Shown here: positions 1 through 7,301 of the stretch, piece after piece
Layout of the letters: each line of letters begins with the position of its first letter
How positions within the stretch are numbered: the first letter of the stretch is position 1
Source: JBBDYG01 sp040901765
GTDB lineage: Bacteria > Planctomycetota > Planctomycetia > Pirellulales > Lacipirellulaceae
Reading direction: 5' to 3'
Length of the DNA: 16,221 nucleotides
NCBI GenBank assembly: GCA_040901765.1
Contig: JBBDYG010000098.1
Coordinates: 1-16,221, forward strand
Notes under the pieces: model-generated
Told to the model about the DNA's origin: nothing
The model's database searches: none
The model's input: the letters and a program-made list of their open reading frames with translations, nothing else
Position numbers and translations under genes: made by a program

Positions 1-57
1 CCTTTCACCAATACCAGTTATCAAAACTGTTGCATTTGAAGTTTGACATCACCGATT

Positions 58-84
58 TGTAATACGGATTGAACACGGATAAAA
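58..84. repeat. Degenerate 'acggat' repeat downstream of rmlB
   Basis: The motif acggat occurs twice within about 20 bases (ACGGATTGAACACGGATAAA, about 64-83) in the AT-richer sequence just downstream of rmlB. It looks like the outer part of the same low-complexity repeat family whose decamer units lie at 146-175. No gene is visible in 1-121. Confidence 0.45.
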
Positions 85-121
85 TCTTACATTGATCTCT
101 CCATTTGCGACGCATCTATCC

Positions 122-1237
122 TCAGTTTGAGGCCAAACTGGACGATTCATCTGCGTTCATCTGCGACATCTGCGGACCTAAACCCAGCCCCATCCTCGCC
201 GCGCGGTCGAACCCGCGGCTAATTTCCGCCACCCACTGGCGATTAGCGAGGTACCACGCGACGGTCTCCCGAATGCCTTGCTCAAGCGGGATTCTTGCTT
301 GCCACCCAAGTGCGCGCACTTTCGATGCGTCGAGCGCATAGCGCCGATCGTGACCCGGCCGGTCGGCAACCTGCTGAACCAGTGCGCTCGTCGGCCGATG
401 CGGCAGTGCGGCGCATTGCCGGTCAATCTCGTCACAGATCAGCGCAACCAACTCGCGGTTCATATGGTGACGGCCCGACGCGATGCAGTAGGCGTCACCC
501 GTCTGGCCCCGCTCCAGAACGATTCGCAGTGCATCCGAGTGGTCTTCCACGTGCAGCCAATCGCGCTGGTGCTGTCCGTCACCGAAAAGCGGAATTGGTC
601 GGCCTTCGAGTGCGTTGAGAATCACGACCGGCACCAGCTTCTCGGGAAATTGAAACGGGCCGTAATTGTTCGTCGAATACGTTAACAGCGTGGGCAGACC
701 GCAAGTTCGGTGAAACGCCCGCACAAAATAATCGCCCGCCGCCTTCGATGCCGCGTAGGGTGAACTCGGCGCATAGGGCGACCTCTCGTCGGCGCGGTTT
801 GGAGCGGCAATCGAGCCGAATACCTCGTCGGTTGAAATGTGCAGTAATCGGAACCGCTCGCGATCCGTTGGCGACAAGGTCCGCCAGTATTCGAGCGTCG
901 CCTCCAACAGCGACGCGGTGCCTACGACGTTGGTCATCACAAACGGCGCGGGCGCGTCAATCGACCGATCGACGTGCGATTCCGCCGCAAAGTTGACGAT
1001 CGCCCTGGGCCGATGCTCCGCGAGCAACTGCGCCACCAAGGCTCGGTCGCCAATATCGCCTCGCACGAAATGCAGCCGCGATCCCACGGATCGCACGGCA
1101 TCGAGCGATGCCAGGCTCCCCGCATAGGTCAGCTTATCCAGCACGACAACGCGATCCGCCGCCGCATCGCCGAGTACGCGGCGCACAAATGCGCTGCCAA
1201 TAAACCCCGCGCCACCGGTGACCAGCAGTCGTTCCAT
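122..1237 (-). CDS. rmlB: dTDP-glucose 4,6-dehydratase (RmlB)
   Basis: This cytosolic NAD-dependent short-chain dehydrogenase converts dTDP-glucose to dTDP-4-keto-6-deoxyglucose, the second step of dTDP-L-rhamnose and related deoxysugar synthesis. The 371-residue product opens with the Rossmann motif TGGAGFIG (residues 7-14). It carries the family signature STDEVFG (135-141), which supplies the catalytic Asp137/Glu138, and YAASK (Tyr161, Lys165). The usual substrate-site signature TRCSNNYGP reads TYSTNNYGP here, an Arg-to-Tyr change, followed by a normal FQFPEKL. The ATG at 1237 starts directly before the Rossmann strand, with only a weak ribosome binding site. The last 18 or so residues (GPQMSQMNADES and onward) do not look like the family C-terminus: they are encoded by a decamer repeat. 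No rmlA, rmlC or rmlD is next to it, so its product pathway (O-antigen, exopolysaccharide or glycoprotein) cannot be told. Confidence 0.95.
   Translation of the reverse strand: MERLLVTGGAGFIGSAFVRRVLGDAAADRVVVLDKLTYAGSLASLDAVRSVGSRLHFVRGDIGDRALVAQLLAEHRPRAIVNFAAESHVDRSIDAPAPFVMTNVVGTASLLEATLEYWRTLSPTDRERFRLLHISTDEVFGSIAAPNRADERSPYAPSSPYAASKAAGDYFVRAFHRTCGLPTLLTYSTNNYGPFQFPEKLVPVVILNALEGRPIPLFGDGQHQRDWLHVEDHSDALRIVLERGQTGDAYCIASGRHHMNRELVALICDEIDRQCAALPHRPTSALVQQVADRPGHDRRYALDASKVRALGWQARIPLEQGIRETVAWYLANRQWVAEISRGFDRAARMGLGLGPQMSQMNADESSSLASN
146..175. repeat. Three tandem decamers inside the 3' end of rmlB
   Basis: Three consecutive 10-base units read TTCATCTGCG, TTCATCTGCG and ACATCTGCGG. 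On the minus strand they encode the QMSQMNADE part of the RmlB C-terminal tail. The unit length and style match the decamers at 1261-1290 and 1381-1413, which suggests one repeat family. Confidence 0.8.
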
Positions 1238-1254
1238 CCAAATTTCGATCTCAA

Positions 1255-1414
1255 GAGAACCGCTAATTGACGCTAATGCACGCTAATAACACCTGGCAGA
1301 ATGCAGTCAACTATCGGCGTTCCGCGAGAATAACTTCGTTCTGGTTGACGGCTGATAGCTGATGGCTGTTCGCTTGCTACATTAGCGTTCGATCAGCGTT
1401 CATCAGCGGTTCTC
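1255..1414. repeat. Inverted pair of decamer repeats between rmlB and the oxidase gene
   Basis: On the plus strand 1261-1290 contains three decamers (CGCTAATTGA, CGCTAATGCA, CGCTAATAAC) preceded by GAGAAC. At 1381-1414 the same element returns in opposite orientation (ATTAGCGTTC, then two ATCAGCG units, ending GCGGTTCTC). The outer ends GAGAACCGCT and AGCGGTTCTC are exact reverse complements. Between them, 1350-1367 carries a small tandem of GCTGATA/GCTGATG units. The divergent promoters of rmlB and the oxidase gene must lie in or beside this element. Confidence 0.8.
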
Positions 1415-1457
1415 CTCCTCTGTGTTTCGCCGACTCGCTACGTTACCATTATCGCTC

Positions 1458-2591
1458 ATGGAAGTGTACGACGCGATTGTGATTGGCGCGGGCGGGGTGG
1501 GCAGCGCCGCACTGCGGGAATTGGCCCGCCGGGGTCGGCGGGTGCTGGGGATCGACCGCTTCAACCCGCCCCACGACCGGGGCAGCTCGCATGGGCAATC
1601 GCGGATCATCCGCCAAGCGTACTTCGAGCATCCCGATTACGTCCCCCTCGCACGGCGCAGCTACGAGCTGTGGGCGGCGCTGGAGCGCGACACCAGTCAA
1701 AGCTTGCTCCACTGCGTGGGAATCTTGGAGGTTGGCCCCGCCGATGGCGTCGTCGTGCCCGGCGTACTTCGCGCGGCACGCGAGCACAGCCTGTCTGTCG
1801 AGGAACTATCAACCGCCGATATCGCCCGCCGTTGGCCGCAATTCCGCGTGCCGCCCGATCAAGCCGCCGTCTTCGAATCAACGGCCGGCTACTTGCGGGT
1901 CGAGGCCTGCGTCGCCGCACACCTCACCGCAGCCCAACGAAACGGGGCTGCGCTGGCCACCAATACAATCGTGCAAAACTGGACGAGCCGTGGAGAAACG
2001 CTGGCTGTCCAAACGGACCGCGGCGAATTCCACGGCCGCCGACTGATCGTGACCGCCGGCCCGTGGGCCGGGCAGTTGCTAGCCGGGCTTGGAGTGCCAC
2101 TGACCGTGAAGCGCAAATCGCTGTTCTGGTTCGCGGCCGACGCGGTGCACCACTCCCCTGCCCTGCCGCCGTTTCTGTTCGAGTTCCCGCGCGGTGTGAT
2201 CTATGGATTTCCCGGCATCGACAGCCGTGGCGTAAAGGTGGCCGAACACTCCGGCGGCCAGGTCATCGCCGATCCGCTCACGGTGAATCGCGATATCGAC
2301 TCGAATGAAGAAGCGACGCTTCGCGGATTCCTGGCCGCGCATCTGCCCGGCGTGAGCCAGCAGCGAACCGACCACGCCGTCTGCATGTATACCATGAGCC
2401 CGGACGAGCATTTCATTGTGGACCGCCACCCCGCCGACGAGCGGATCGTTTTCGCCGCGGGGCTTTCCGGGCACGGCTACAAATTCGCGCCGGTGCTGGG
2501 CGAGGCGCTCGCCGACTTGGCGCTCAACGGCACCACGCGGTTGCCGGTGGAGTTCTTAAAACTGAACCGCTTCGCCGCAGGTCATCGTTAG
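1458..2591 (+). CDS. Sarcosine / N-methyl-L-tryptophan oxidase-like flavoenzyme
   Basis: This is a member of the monomeric sarcosine oxidase family, which uses FAD to oxidise N-methyl or secondary amino acids with release of formaldehyde and H2O2. The ATG at 1458 places the FAD-binding GAGGVG at residues 10-15, which is normal for the family; the upstream in-frame ATG at 1422 would add 12 unrelated residues. The 377-residue length is typical. Cys309 in VCMYTMSPDEHF matches the covalent FAD attachment Cys (Cys315 in MSOX, Cys308 in SolA). Lys260 in GVKVAEH matches the oxygen-activating Lys. The C-terminal AAGLSGHGYKF is also typical. The exact substrate (sarcosine, N-methyltryptophan, pipecolate) cannot be read from sequence. 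The TAG stop (2589-2591) lies in the left end of an inverted repeat. Confidence 0.88.
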   Translation: MEVYDAIVIGAGGVGSAALRELARRGRRVLGIDRFNPPHDRGSSHGQSRIIRQAYFEHPDYVPLARRSYELWAALERDTSQSLLHCVGILEVGPADGVVVPGVLRAAREHSLSVEELSTADIARRWPQFRVPPDQAAVFESTAGYLRVEACVAAHLTAAQRNGAALATNTIVQNWTSRGETLAVQTDRGEFHGRRLIVTAGPWAGQLLAGLGVPLTVKRKSLFWFAADAVHHSPALPPFLFEFPRGVIYGFPGIDSRGVKVAEHSGGQVIADPLTVNRDIDSNEEATLRGFLAAHLPGVSQQRTDHAVCMYTMSPDEHFIVDRHPADERIVFAAGLSGHGYKFAPVLGEALADLALNGTTRLPVEFLKLNRFAAGHR

Positions 2592-2680
2592 CCGCGATGC
2601 GGAGTCTTCGGAGCGGAGCGCGTTCTGGCGGCCCACGCGTTACTCGCTCCGCTACGTAGGAACTCCGCGTCGCGGCTAAC
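2587..2680. repeat. 94-bp inverted-repeat element overlapping the oxidase stop codon
   Basis: The 19-base ends match as reverse complements at 18 of 19 positions: GTTAGCCGCGATGCGGAGT at 2587-2605 and its mate ending GTCGCGGCTAAC at 2680. Inner arms GGAGCGGAGCG and CGCTCCGCT also pair, so the whole element can fold into a long hairpin. Each end contains its own small palindrome (CCGCG..CGCGG) next to a GTTAG foot, resembling a REP-type unit duplicated in inverse. The TAG of the GTTAG foot is the stop codon of the upstream gene. Confidence 0.8.
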
Positions 2681-3072
2681 AAAATTCTGCGCTCAAGTGG
2701 CCAATTTTTCGCGCTTATGCGAAACCCTGGTACACGCACAAAGTTGGCAACTTGGCAAGTACCGAGAAAAACGGGGCCTCCAGGCGCACACTTGGCAACT
2801 AGACGACCAATCGAAGCCCCCCTTGCCGCGAGCTTGCTGGTGGCCGTGCTCGTCACCGCCGCAGGCAACGCTCACCTTCCGCTGCGCAAAACGTAGAGAA
2901 ATTTTCATTGTGCCAGCTTGTTGCGCGCGCGGCGTGGCACAGTGGCACAAACTTCTCTGTGGCCCTCCCGAAAGCCGCTGATTCCCTCCCCCCGAGGGGG
3001 AGGGGTTGGGTGGGGGCGATTAACTCCGCCTCGCGCCGCGTGGCGTCGCGGCTACTGCCCGCTGCCCGCTGC
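2681..3072. other. Gene-free gap filled with repeats
   Basis: I see no credible gene here. The stretch holds repeated TTGGCAACTTGGCAA/ACTTGGCAACT words (2743-2800), a GTGCCA...TGGCAC inverted pair (2910-2940) followed by a second GTGGCAC, the GC-rich palindrome at 2984-3004, and a degenerate copy of the 2587-2680 end (ACTCCGC at 3023 and GTCGCGGCTA at 3044-3053, split by about 14 extra bases). Open frames across it have no recognisable protein features. It separates a plus-strand gene from a convergent minus-strand gene, so it probably also contains transcription ends. Confidence 0.6.
2984..3004. repeat. GC-rich palindrome CCCTCCCCC-CGA-GGGGGAGGG
   Basis: A perfect 9-base inverted repeat with a 3-base loop, followed by GGTTGGGTGGGGG. 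The same 9-base arms occur in the palindrome inside metH at 11407-11430. Confidence 0.8.
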
Positions 3073-3082
3073 CTACTGCCCG
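3055..3082. repeat. Four tandem heptamers at the 3' end of the TelA-like gene
   Basis: Four 7-base units read CTGCCCG, CTGCCCG, CTGCCTA, CTGCCCG. The third unit contains the TAG stop codon (3075-3073 on the minus strand) of the TelA-like gene, and the fourth encodes its last residues. Confidence 0.75.
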
Positions 3083-4320
3083 CTCTTCACCCCCAGCGCG
3101 AACTTCGCGAGCGACTCTTGATAATGCCGCTTGCCTTCTTCAACCACGCGGCGAATCTCGCGGGCGTTCTCCTCACTCTCCTTACGAAGCTCCGCAATCA
3201 TCTGTAACGATTCCACCTGGTAATCGGAAATCGCCTTTACTAATTTTTCAAGCGACGCCGGGCTGATCGTCGAGCCATAGCCGGCCTTGAGCGCCGCCCG
3301 TTCGAGCTCGCGACCAAGATCGGCCACATCTTCCAGGCTCTTGTTCACGCCTTCCTTCAGGGCCTCGGTCGATTGCGTCGCCTCGTGCAAGCCCTGCTGC
3401 GACGTGTAGACTGTTCCGAGAATCGTAAACACGTGCTCGTTGGTGGTGAAGAACGTCACCGCCCGCCGATAAACTTGATCCTTGACGTCGTTCGTTTGCT
3501 TGAGCTTCGTGACCAACGTCTCGCCGACATCGTACCCGATCGATAGATTCTCCGTGATGTCCTTGAGCAACTGATAAATTCGGTCTTGCTTCTGAAAGGC
3601 GTCGTGCGCTTCATCGCGGATGAGTTCCACGCGTGAGCGCTCGCTGTCGCTGCCCGAAAACTCGCCGACCGCATGCTGGGCGGCGGCAAGCGTTTGCTTC
3701 GCCTGTTCGAGATGCGGGAGTTGCGCTTCGAGCAGCTCGCGGGCAAGAATCTCTGCCTCCTTTACCGCGAAACGGAAATCGACGTAGCCGTCCATGATCA
3801 CCCGCTCGCGCTCCAGTTGATCTTTCGTATCGTCGCACACCGCCTGGTAGAGTTCGACAATTCTCTCGAACCGCGCCGACGGCGAGCCGCGGCGGATCTT
3901 CATCCACAGGTTGCCCATCTTCTCGGTGAAGTCGATCCGCCCATCTTCCAGTTGGTGGATCAGCCCCTTCGAGTCCTCGCGGATCGAATCGAAGCTCTGG
4001 CTGATTTCGAGGTAACGGTTGCCCACGTTGATGTTCTCAACATTATCGCGCACGAGCTGGTTGAACGCGCTCATGTGCTTGACGGTGTTGGCGATAGCGA
4101 GCGCCTTCGCTTCGTCCAGATGCTTAACTTCTTCCAGAAGTTTGATCAGTTCGTGTCCCGCCTCCTCTTTGCCGGCAACGCCAAATTTCTCGAGCACGGC
4201 CATCGCCCGGTCGAGATACTTCTGCATCGAGGCTTCGTGCCGCGACGAGCTAGCCGGGGCGGACTTCACTTTGCTTTTGGCTTTGGCGGGGGTTTGCTGG
4301 GCCGCGGTTTGCTGGGCCAT
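3073..4320 (-). CDS. TelA/YaaN-like coiled-coil protein (distant)
   Basis: The product has 415 residues. The ATG at 4320 has an AAGGAA ribosome binding site about 9 bases upstream; a longer frame to 4479 lacks such support. Residues 1-28 are Ala/Gln/Lys-rich and probably disordered. The rest is almost wholly helical and charged, with no membrane segment or signal peptide. The order of motifs resembles the TelA toxic-anion-resistance family: SFDSIREDSKGLIHQLEDGR near residues 108-128, a middle coiled coil, TQSTEALKEGVNKSLEDVADLG, and a C-terminal LEKLVKAISDYQ...EEGKRHYQESL resembling the TelA ending (IETLK...EEGRxxR). That link rests on pattern memory and is tentative. It is divergent from the two coiled-coil/membrane genes at 4443-6457, with 122 bases between. 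Its TAG stop lies in a heptamer repeat. Confidence 0.6.
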   Translation of the reverse strand: MAQQTAAQQTPAKAKSKVKSAPASSSRHEASMQKYLDRAMAVLEKFGVAGKEEAGHELIKLLEEVKHLDEAKALAIANTVKHMSAFNQLVRDNVENINVGNRYLEISQSFDSIREDSKGLIHQLEDGRIDFTEKMGNLWMKIRRGSPSARFERIVELYQAVCDDTKDQLERERVIMDGYVDFRFAVKEAEILARELLEAQLPHLEQAKQTLAAAQHAVGEFSGSDSERSRVELIRDEAHDAFQKQDRIYQLLKDITENLSIGYDVGETLVTKLKQTNDVKDQVYRRAVTFFTTNEHVFTILGTVYTSQQGLHEATQSTEALKEGVNKSLEDVADLGRELERAALKAGYGSTISPASLEKLVKAISDYQVESLQMIAELRKESEENAREIRRVVEEGKRHYQESLAKFALGVKSGQ

Positions 4321-4368
4321 GGAACGGATTCCTTTACGAGTCTCAAGCGGGAAGTTCGGGCAGGCCAA

Positions 4369-4397
4369 TTGGCTCCCACGCACAAGTAGACAATAAT
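4369..4397 (+). promoter_or_regulatory. Possible promoter for the membrane/coiled-coil pair
   Basis: TTGGCT (4369-4374) and AATAAT (4392-4397) are separated by 17 bases and lie 45 bases upstream of the ATG at 4443, within the divergent gap. The match to a sigma-70 consensus is only moderate. Confidence 0.3.
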
Positions 4398-4442
4398 TGG
4401 CCCGTCTCGACAAGAATTCGCCCGGCTCGCCGAATTGCCGCC

Positions 4443-4904
4443 ATGAGCTACGCCCAGCAACAGCAACCAGCCCCGCCACCCGTCGAGATCGCGGCGGAGC
4501 TTCCCACCGATTCAGAACTTTCGCTCGCCCAAATGTCGCGGATCATGGACGTGGCGGTCGCACTCCGGCGCGAGCGAAATCTCGCCGAGCGTGAACTGAA
4601 CCGCGACGAAACTCGCCGGATGTTGCGAGAAAAGCTTCGCGAGGCCGCCGCCGTCTCGGGCGGCACCCTGACCGACGCCGAGATCGACGCGGCCATCCTC
4701 CATTACTACGACCGGCTCCATGCCTTCGCGGAACCCGCCTCCAGTTGGCAAACTTTCCTGGCTCACGTCTATATCCGCCGTACGCAGATCGCTGTGGCAC
4801 TTACGGCCATCGGCGGCGCCATTCTGGCTTGGAGTTTTCTGAGTCTCGCCATTTGGATCAGCCCCATGAGCGACGGTGCCGGGAGACTGGTCACCGCATG
4901 GTAG
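4443..4904 (+). CDS. Small one-helix membrane protein of unknown function
   Basis: I do not recognise a named function. The 153-residue product has a Gln/Pro-rich start (residues 5-13) and a charged helical region (about 25-70) with MDVAVALRRERNLAERELN. A segment follows that reads like 'disordered tip, Asp/Glu-rich turn, aromatic helix' (TLTDAEIDAAILHYYDRLHAF, about 75-95). One strong membrane helix lies at about 115-139, with a 14-residue tail. The arrangement recalls DUF6384-like proteins found beside TelA-type genes, but this is a weak recollection. The stop codon overlaps the next gene by 7 bases, so the two are almost certainly co-translated. With Arg-rich sequence on the N-terminal side of the helix, the large domain is probably cytoplasmic. 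Confidence 0.75.
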   Translation: MSYAQQQQPAPPPVEIAAELPTDSELSLAQMSRIMDVAVALRRERNLAERELNRDETRRMLREKLREAAAVSGGTLTDAEIDAAILHYYDRLHAFAEPASSWQTFLAHVYIRRTQIAVALTAIGGAILAWSFLSLAIWISPMSDGAGRLVTAW

Positions 4905-6457
4905 GCAAGAACTATATCGCCGGCAGCGACGTGTTGCAGGTGCTGGAGCACGCGCTGGCGCACGCCCGCGGCCGCGGCAACGAATTGCAGAATAGTTTGT
5001 CGCAACTTGACCAAGTGACACAAGAAGCGGTCTCCCGCCGCGGCAAGGCGCTGCTCGACCTCGCCCGCCACTACCTGCCCGAAATGAGTGCCCAGGCCGT
5101 CGAACGCACTTTCAACGAAGTCCGCCGCGATTTGCAAGAACTTCTACTGCGTCAGCAGCGGCGGCAGCGGGAATTGCAAACCGAATGGGACGCGGCCCTC
5201 GACCAGCGTCAGCAAATGGAGACGCAGCTTGAGCAGATTACCGCCGAACTAAACGCGCTCGTCACGCGCCGCGAAGAGTTGCAAACGCAGCTTGCCGATC
5301 AACTGCTGGCCGACCCAGCATTTCAGCAACTATCGCAGCAAGCCTTGACCGCCGAACAGGCGCTCAAACGCAATGAGGGCCGCGTCGCCGAAAGCAAGCA
5401 AGAGGCCAAGGAAAAACTTCCCGCCTATGAGCGCAGCAGCCTCTTCCAGTATCTACACGAACGCAAATATGGGACGCCCGAGTACACGTGCCGCGGCCTC
5501 ACGAAGCGGCTCGACGGTTGGGTCGCCCGCATGATCGACTTTCCCCGCGCTCGGCAGAGCTACAATTTTCTCCGCATCACGCCCGAACTGATGGCTGCCG
5601 AGGTCGAGCGTCGCCGCAGCGAATTCACGGGTCTCATGGAGCAGATCGAGAGCATCGAAGATGAGCGTTCTGACAGGATCGGCCTCACCGACGTGCTTTC
5701 GCAGGGCGTGGAATGTGGCAAACGACGTGACGAGTTATTAACAAAGATTCAATTCGAGCAAGAACGCCGCGACCGGCTCGAACAGGAATTGCAAGCAATT
5801 GAAAGCGACAACAACGAGTTTTACGCCCAAGGCATCGATCGCTTGCAGAGTTTTCTCGGCAACATGGAGGAATCGGCCCTCGAAGCCAAGACCCGCCAGA
5901 CGGCCGAACGCACCGATGATGAAATCTTTGCCGAAATCACCTGGCTCAACAAGCAACTGCAAGAAGCCCGCGACAACAGCCAACAGCTATTTCAAGAACG
6001 GGCTGCATGGGAAGAGAAGCTCGGCGGGCTGGACTACATCGTCCGGCGGTTCCACCTGTCGGAGTACGATTCGCAGCGATCCATGTTTCCCGCGTCGTTC
6101 GATCCGCGGCCCCACGTTGATAGTTACCTGCGGGGCGAAGTCAATCGCGAAGGCTTGTGGCAGGCACTGAGCGAGTTGCAACGCTTCGCCCCGACCTGGG
6201 TGCAGGAACGGTACGAAGAACAATACGGCGGGCGGAAGCGCAGCTCCGATAAGAATGATTCGGATGACAACCTGTTCGACAGCGACATCTCGATGGTGCT
6301 GGTGCGCGTGCTGGGTGAGATTGCCGGCGCGGCCCTCCGCGGAGCTGTTCACCGTGGCATGGAGCGACGTAGCCCCATCCGACAAAAGAACCGCAAGACC
6401 CGCGGCCAGCCCCCATTTCCGCGCGGCGGGAGTTTTACGAAGGGGCGGGGGTTCTAA
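4898..6457 (+). CDS. Long coiled-coil protein of unknown function
   Basis: The start is placed at the ATG at 4898, which overlaps the preceding stop (4902-4904) and has GGGAGA 11 bases upstream; in-frame upstream codons would only read through the membrane gene. The 519-residue product has Gln/Glu/Arg-rich coiled coils at about 74-170 and 230-375. They flank a compact, conserved-looking core at about 181-226 (LFQYLHERKYGTPEY, then RLDGWVARMIDFPRARQSYNFL). Residues 395-445 contain aromatic/proline motifs (MFPASFDPRPHVDSYLRGEV). A predicted short hydrophobic helix lies at about 463-482, and the basic Gly/Phe tail ends GGSFTKGRGF. There is no signal peptide and no ATPase motif, so it is not an SMC protein. 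It is probably a partner of the membrane protein encoded just upstream and perhaps of the TelA-like protein. The TAA stop directly abuts a repeat. Confidence 0.75.
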   Translation: MVGKNYIAGSDVLQVLEHALAHARGRGNELQNSLSQLDQVTQEAVSRRGKALLDLARHYLPEMSAQAVERTFNEVRRDLQELLLRQQRRQRELQTEWDAALDQRQQMETQLEQITAELNALVTRREELQTQLADQLLADPAFQQLSQQALTAEQALKRNEGRVAESKQEAKEKLPAYERSSLFQYLHERKYGTPEYTCRGLTKRLDGWVARMIDFPRARQSYNFLRITPELMAAEVERRRSEFTGLMEQIESIEDERSDRIGLTDVLSQGVECGKRRDELLTKIQFEQERRDRLEQELQAIESDNNEFYAQGIDRLQSFLGNMEESALEAKTRQTAERTDDEIFAEITWLNKQLQEARDNSQQLFQERAAWEEKLGGLDYIVRRFHLSEYDSQRSMFPASFDPRPHVDSYLRGEVNREGLWQALSELQRFAPTWVQERYEEQYGGRKRSSDKNDSDDNLFDSDISMVLVRVLGEIAGAALRGAVHRGMERRSPIRQKNRKTRGQPPFPRGGSFTKGRGF

Positions 6458-6528
6458 ATGACGAATGACGAATCCACGAATGACGAATGAAGGACGCAAG
6501 CGATCGTCATTCGTCATTCGTCATTCGC
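6458..6528. repeat. Inverted tandem array of ATGACGA units between convergent genes
   Basis: On the left (6458-6488) ATGACGAATGACGAAT is followed by a second ACGAATGACGAATGA. On the right (6505-6527) CGTCATTCGTCATTCGTCATTCG is the reverse complement. Arms of roughly 20 bases can pair across a short centre, so transcripts from either side could form a hairpin; a role in ending transcription of the two convergent genes is possible but there is no T tract. The repeat encodes the last residues and stop codon of the aquaporin gene. Confidence 0.8.
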
Positions 6529-7157
6529 TCGCGCGTGGTGTCGGGATGGAGCAGTCGAAACACAATCGCCGCCAGCGCCCCGCCCGCGAAATTGGCAATT
6601 AAAAATATCCAAATGTCCGCGGCCGCCAGCTTGCCCATCGCGATAAGACCGATTGCTACCGCCGGATTGAACGCGGCGGCGGCAACGGCGCCCATCGCAA
6701 ACGCCCCCGCCATCACCGTGAACCCGATCGCCAAACCGAAGTAAGAATTGCCGTCCGTCTCTTTGGCGGTCGCCACGTTCAGCACGACATACGCCAGCGC
6801 GAAGGTGAATACGAATTCGGCAACCAGCCAGCGAAACACGTCGGGCGCGGCCACGGTTACTTCTGGCGAACCCATGAGATAGATCGCAAGTATCGCCGCC
6901 GTCACCGCGCCGGCAACTTGGGCGATCATGTACCCCGGCACATCCGTGGTGGGGCACTTGCCGCGCATCCACACGGCCAACGTCACCGCCGGGTTGTAGT
7001 GGGCACCCGAAATATGGCCCCCCGCATAGACCATCACCAACAGCACCGCGCCAATGGCCAGCGGTGGAATCACGCCGCTGGGAGCGCCAATCACGGTCAT
7101 CCCAATCGTCAGCACCAAAAAGAACGTCCCGATGAACTCGGCAAGGTATCGTGGCAT
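6507..7157 (-). CDS. MIP-family channel (aquaporin/glyceroporin)
   Basis: This is a six-helix inner-membrane channel for water or small neutral solutes. The 216-residue product starts MPRYLAEFIGTFFLV, the usual first helix with its conserved Glu. It has both hemipore motifs: NPAVT at residues 55-59 in GGHISGAHYNPAVTLAVWMRG, and NPAVA at 164-168. The residue after the second NPA is normally the selectivity-filter Arg but is Val167 here, so strict water selectivity is doubtful. The ATG at 7157 has a perfect AGGAGG 8 bases upstream. The last residues (RMTNDE) and the TGA come from the ATGACGA repeat. It is downstream of the methyltransferase gene on the same strand, separated by an inverted REP pair. 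Confidence 0.9.
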   Translation of the reverse strand: MPRYLAEFIGTFFLVLTIGMTVIGAPSGVIPPLAIGAVLLVMVYAGGHISGAHYNPAVTLAVWMRGKCPTTDVPGYMIAQVAGAVTAAILAIYLMGSPEVTVAAPDVFRWLVAEFVFTFALAYVVLNVATAKETDGNSYFGLAIGFTVMAGAFAMGAVAAAAFNPAVAIGLIAMGKLAAADIWIFLIANFAGGALAAIVFRLLHPDTTRERMTNDE

Positions 7158-7205
7158 TTCATTGTCCTCCTGTGAGGAAGCAATATATCAGGCGGAGTGA
7201 GTGCT

Positions 7206-7301
7206 GAGTAGGTGAGTGGTCAATAGCGCGTAGGTCAGGCTGTGCCTGACGAATTAAGCTCGACATTGTCAGGCACAGCCTGACCTACCACTCACCTACT
7301 C
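7206..7301. repeat. Inverted REP pair (BIME-like) with an outer repeat, between aquaporin and methyltransferase
   Basis: The inner element (7230-7288) has perfect 21-base inverted arms: GTAG (7230-7233), GTCAGGC, loop TGT, GCCTGAC (ending 7250), and the mirror copy GTCAGGC-ACA-GCCTGAC-CTAC at 7268-7288. Each arm is itself a hairpin preceded by the GTAG tetranucleotide typical of REP sequences. An outer pair GAGTAGGTGAGTGG (7206-7219) and its complement (7288-7301) encloses it. The outer right arm contains the methyltransferase stop codon. Confidence 0.85.

Noticed and set aside
2697..2981. Open frame of 94 codons in the oxidase/TelA-like gap
   Set aside because: Its translation has no domain-like features, overlaps several repeats, and has no ribosome binding site; the opposite-strand frames are equally plausible, as expected by chance in GC-rich DNA.
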